From: an uncultured Selenomonadaceae bacterium
GTDB lineage: Bacteria; Bacillota; Negativicutes; Selenomonadales; Selenomonadaceae
Direction: 5' to 3'
Assembly (NCBI GenBank): GCA_905234505.1
Contig: CAJOIA010000026.1
Span: forward strand, 1 to 33,178
Length of the DNA: 33,178 bases
In this document: positions 32,599 to 33,178 of the stretch, piece by piece
How positions within the stretch are numbered: the stretch's first letter is position 1
Layout: every line of letters starts with the position of its first letter
The notes under the pieces: generated by a model
The model's input: the letters and a program-made list of their open reading frames with translations, nothing else
The model's database searches: none
What the model was told of the DNA's origin: nothing
Translations under genes and position numbers: made by a program

Positions 32599-32628
32599 AT
32601 TATAGCACAACGCACTTTCATATTGCAA
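32599..32628 (-). promoter_or_regulatory. Promoter of rpsB-tsf
   Basis: TTGCAA (32623-32628), 18-bp spacer, TATAAT (32599-32604) on the minus strand, with an extended -10 (TGCTATAAT). Confidence 0.75.
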
Positions 32629-32640
32629 GATTTTCAGCGC

Positions 32641-32673
32641 AAAAAAATTCTCTCGAACGTTTTCAGTCGAGAG
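32641..32673 (-). terminator. Intrinsic terminator upstream of the rpsB promoter
   Basis: Perfect 7-bp stem on the minus strand (CTCTCGA / TCGAGAG, 32650-32656 with 32667-32673), 10-nt loop, then AA and seven T (32641-32647). It ends a minus-strand transcript arriving from the flagellin side, about 400 nt past the flagellin stop. Confidence 0.8.
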
Positions 32674-33072
32674 GAAACTAACAATAACAATGGTGTAATT
32701 ATATGATACGCGGACTCACTCGTCAGCAAATTCGCGATATCAACTGATTTATTAAAACGATTAAATCGGTTGTTTGAAAAAGAATGCGGGTCTATTCCCT
32801 CAAGAATAAACTCCGACTATTGGTAGTAAAAAACTTTTAAATATCGCAACCTGAGCTCGGGACTCGAGGCTGCGGTATTAGCGATTTATAAAACAATAAT
32901 TAAGATGATTGCAGAGCGGGAAACCGCCTTGACGATTCCCCGCCAATTTAGGTTTGCGTATAAATTATTCTTGACACATTGTAATTTCGTTCGGCTTATA
33001 TATTCTTGCCGACTGTAACATGTTTGTAAATTCTACCAAAGAGCCTCACATTCGACTCGGAGTTATTTTAAA
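32674..33072 (-). other. Gene-free structured region between flagellin and rpsB (candidate RNA or long 3' UTR)
   Basis: About 400 nt with no plausible coding frame on either strand. Several inverted repeats occur. 32705-32741 pairs GATA(T)CGCG with CGCGTATC. 32741-32772 is an 11-bp hairpin. 32845-32874 is CGCAGCCT..AGGTTGCG on the minus strand, with a G-U pair where the plus strand has a mismatch. 32916-32943 is an 8-bp GC stem, also better on the minus strand. Two of the repeats therefore favour a minus-strand RNA, though the 32741-32772 hairpin is better on plus. A terminator closes the region. Function unknown. Confidence 0.45.
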
Positions 33073-33178
33073 TTACTGGAGCAAGCTCAGTACTGCGCTG
33101 GAATTTTGGTTAGCCTGCGCGAGCATTGATTGAGCTGCCTGCAAGAGTACGTTGTTCTTCGTGTAGTTGGTCATTTCC
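33073..33178 (-). CDS. fliC: Flagellin C-terminus (partial)
   Basis: Only the last 34 codons are inside the window; the gene continues past the right edge. The translation ends EMTNYTKNNVLLQAAQSM then LAQANQNSSAVLSLLQ-stop, which is the conserved C-terminal D0 helix of bacterial flagellins (NYTKNN.L.QAA.SMLAQAN......LLQ). Flagellin is the exported filament subunit, normally transcribed by sigma-28, which is encoded at 14857-15585. No terminator follows directly; the next one is at 32641-32673. Confidence 0.92.
   Translation of the reverse strand, partial: EMTNYTKNNVLLQAAQSMLAQANQNSSAVLSLLQ

Noticed and set aside
32960-33000. Perfect TTGACA on the plus strand with TATATT downstream
   Set aside because: The spacing is 19-20 bp and no gene follows on the plus strand, so a promoter is not supported.
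33030-33062. tRNA-like TTCGACTC sequence near the flagellin stop
   Set aside because: No T-stem complement, acceptor stem or anticodon arm could be found around it.
1-33178. CRISPR array, prophage, integrase or intact insertion sequence
   Set aside because: No repeat-spacer periodicity, transposase, integrase or phage structural genes were seen on either strand.

Overview
The window looks like a chromosomal segment of a motile diderm Firmicute (Negativicutes, probably Selenomonadales). The inference rests on two things lying side by side. One is an outer-membrane toolkit: LpxD with three Skp/OmpH-like proteins. The other is a Gram-positive type chemotaxis/flagellar gene order: cheB-cheA-cheW-cheC-cheD-sigma28-SwrB-like, with both CheC and CheD. 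Genes are tightly packed, mostly on the minus strand, often with 4-nt overlaps. Several genes start at TTG or GTG behind good Shine-Dalgarno sites.

Layout. 1-1008: 5' part of an MmeI-like restriction-modification enzyme. 1093-4032: gpmA, sucD and sucC (glycolysis and the succinate/succinyl-CoA step), all minus. 4146-6407: a plus-strand two-domain glycosyltransferase (GT2 + GT4) whose stop codon lies inside the terminator of the convergent lpxD. 6434-9531: lpxD and three Skp/OmpH-like genes, including a lipoprotein and a long coiled-coil version. 9604-10315: a small membrane protein overlapping an nrdG activase. 10379-12034: rqcH (ribosome quality control). 12094-20929: a flagellar/chemotaxis operon (cheB, cheA, cheW, cheC, cheD, a small membrane protein, fliA, a DUF342/FapA protein, a hydrophilic protein of unknown function and a SwrB-like protein). 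21030-24433: a HAD phosphatase, then the translation cluster prfA-prmC-tsaC. 24600-26430: phenylacetate-CoA ligase and a two-ACT-domain protein (plus). 26451-28102: an MBL hydrolase, an HxlR regulator and a FrnE/DsbA-like protein. 28176-30587: an amidohydrolase divergent from a sodium:solute symporter. 30698-32497: tsf and rpsB. 33073-33178: the last 34 codons of a flagellin gene.

Nine good sigma-70-type promoters were found by eye (upstream of gpmA, sucC, the glycosyltransferase, the ompH-type lipoprotein, ompH, nrdG, prfA, paaK and rpsB), and two weaker ones (HAD, frnE-like). Seven intrinsic terminators were found, including a two-hairpin bidirectional one between the symporter and tsf.

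The least explained parts are: the structured gene-free stretch between flagellin and rpsB (about 32674-33072); heptad-repeat inverted arrays at 19709-19768 and 25902-25980; a hairpin/repeat stretch at 21669-21860; the uncharacterised proteins inside the chemotaxis operon; the Lys/Glu/Pro-rich N-terminal extension of EF-Ts; and the triple OmpH set. No tRNA, rRNA, CRISPR array or intact insertion sequence was recognised. No clearly novel defence or mobile system could be demonstrated.
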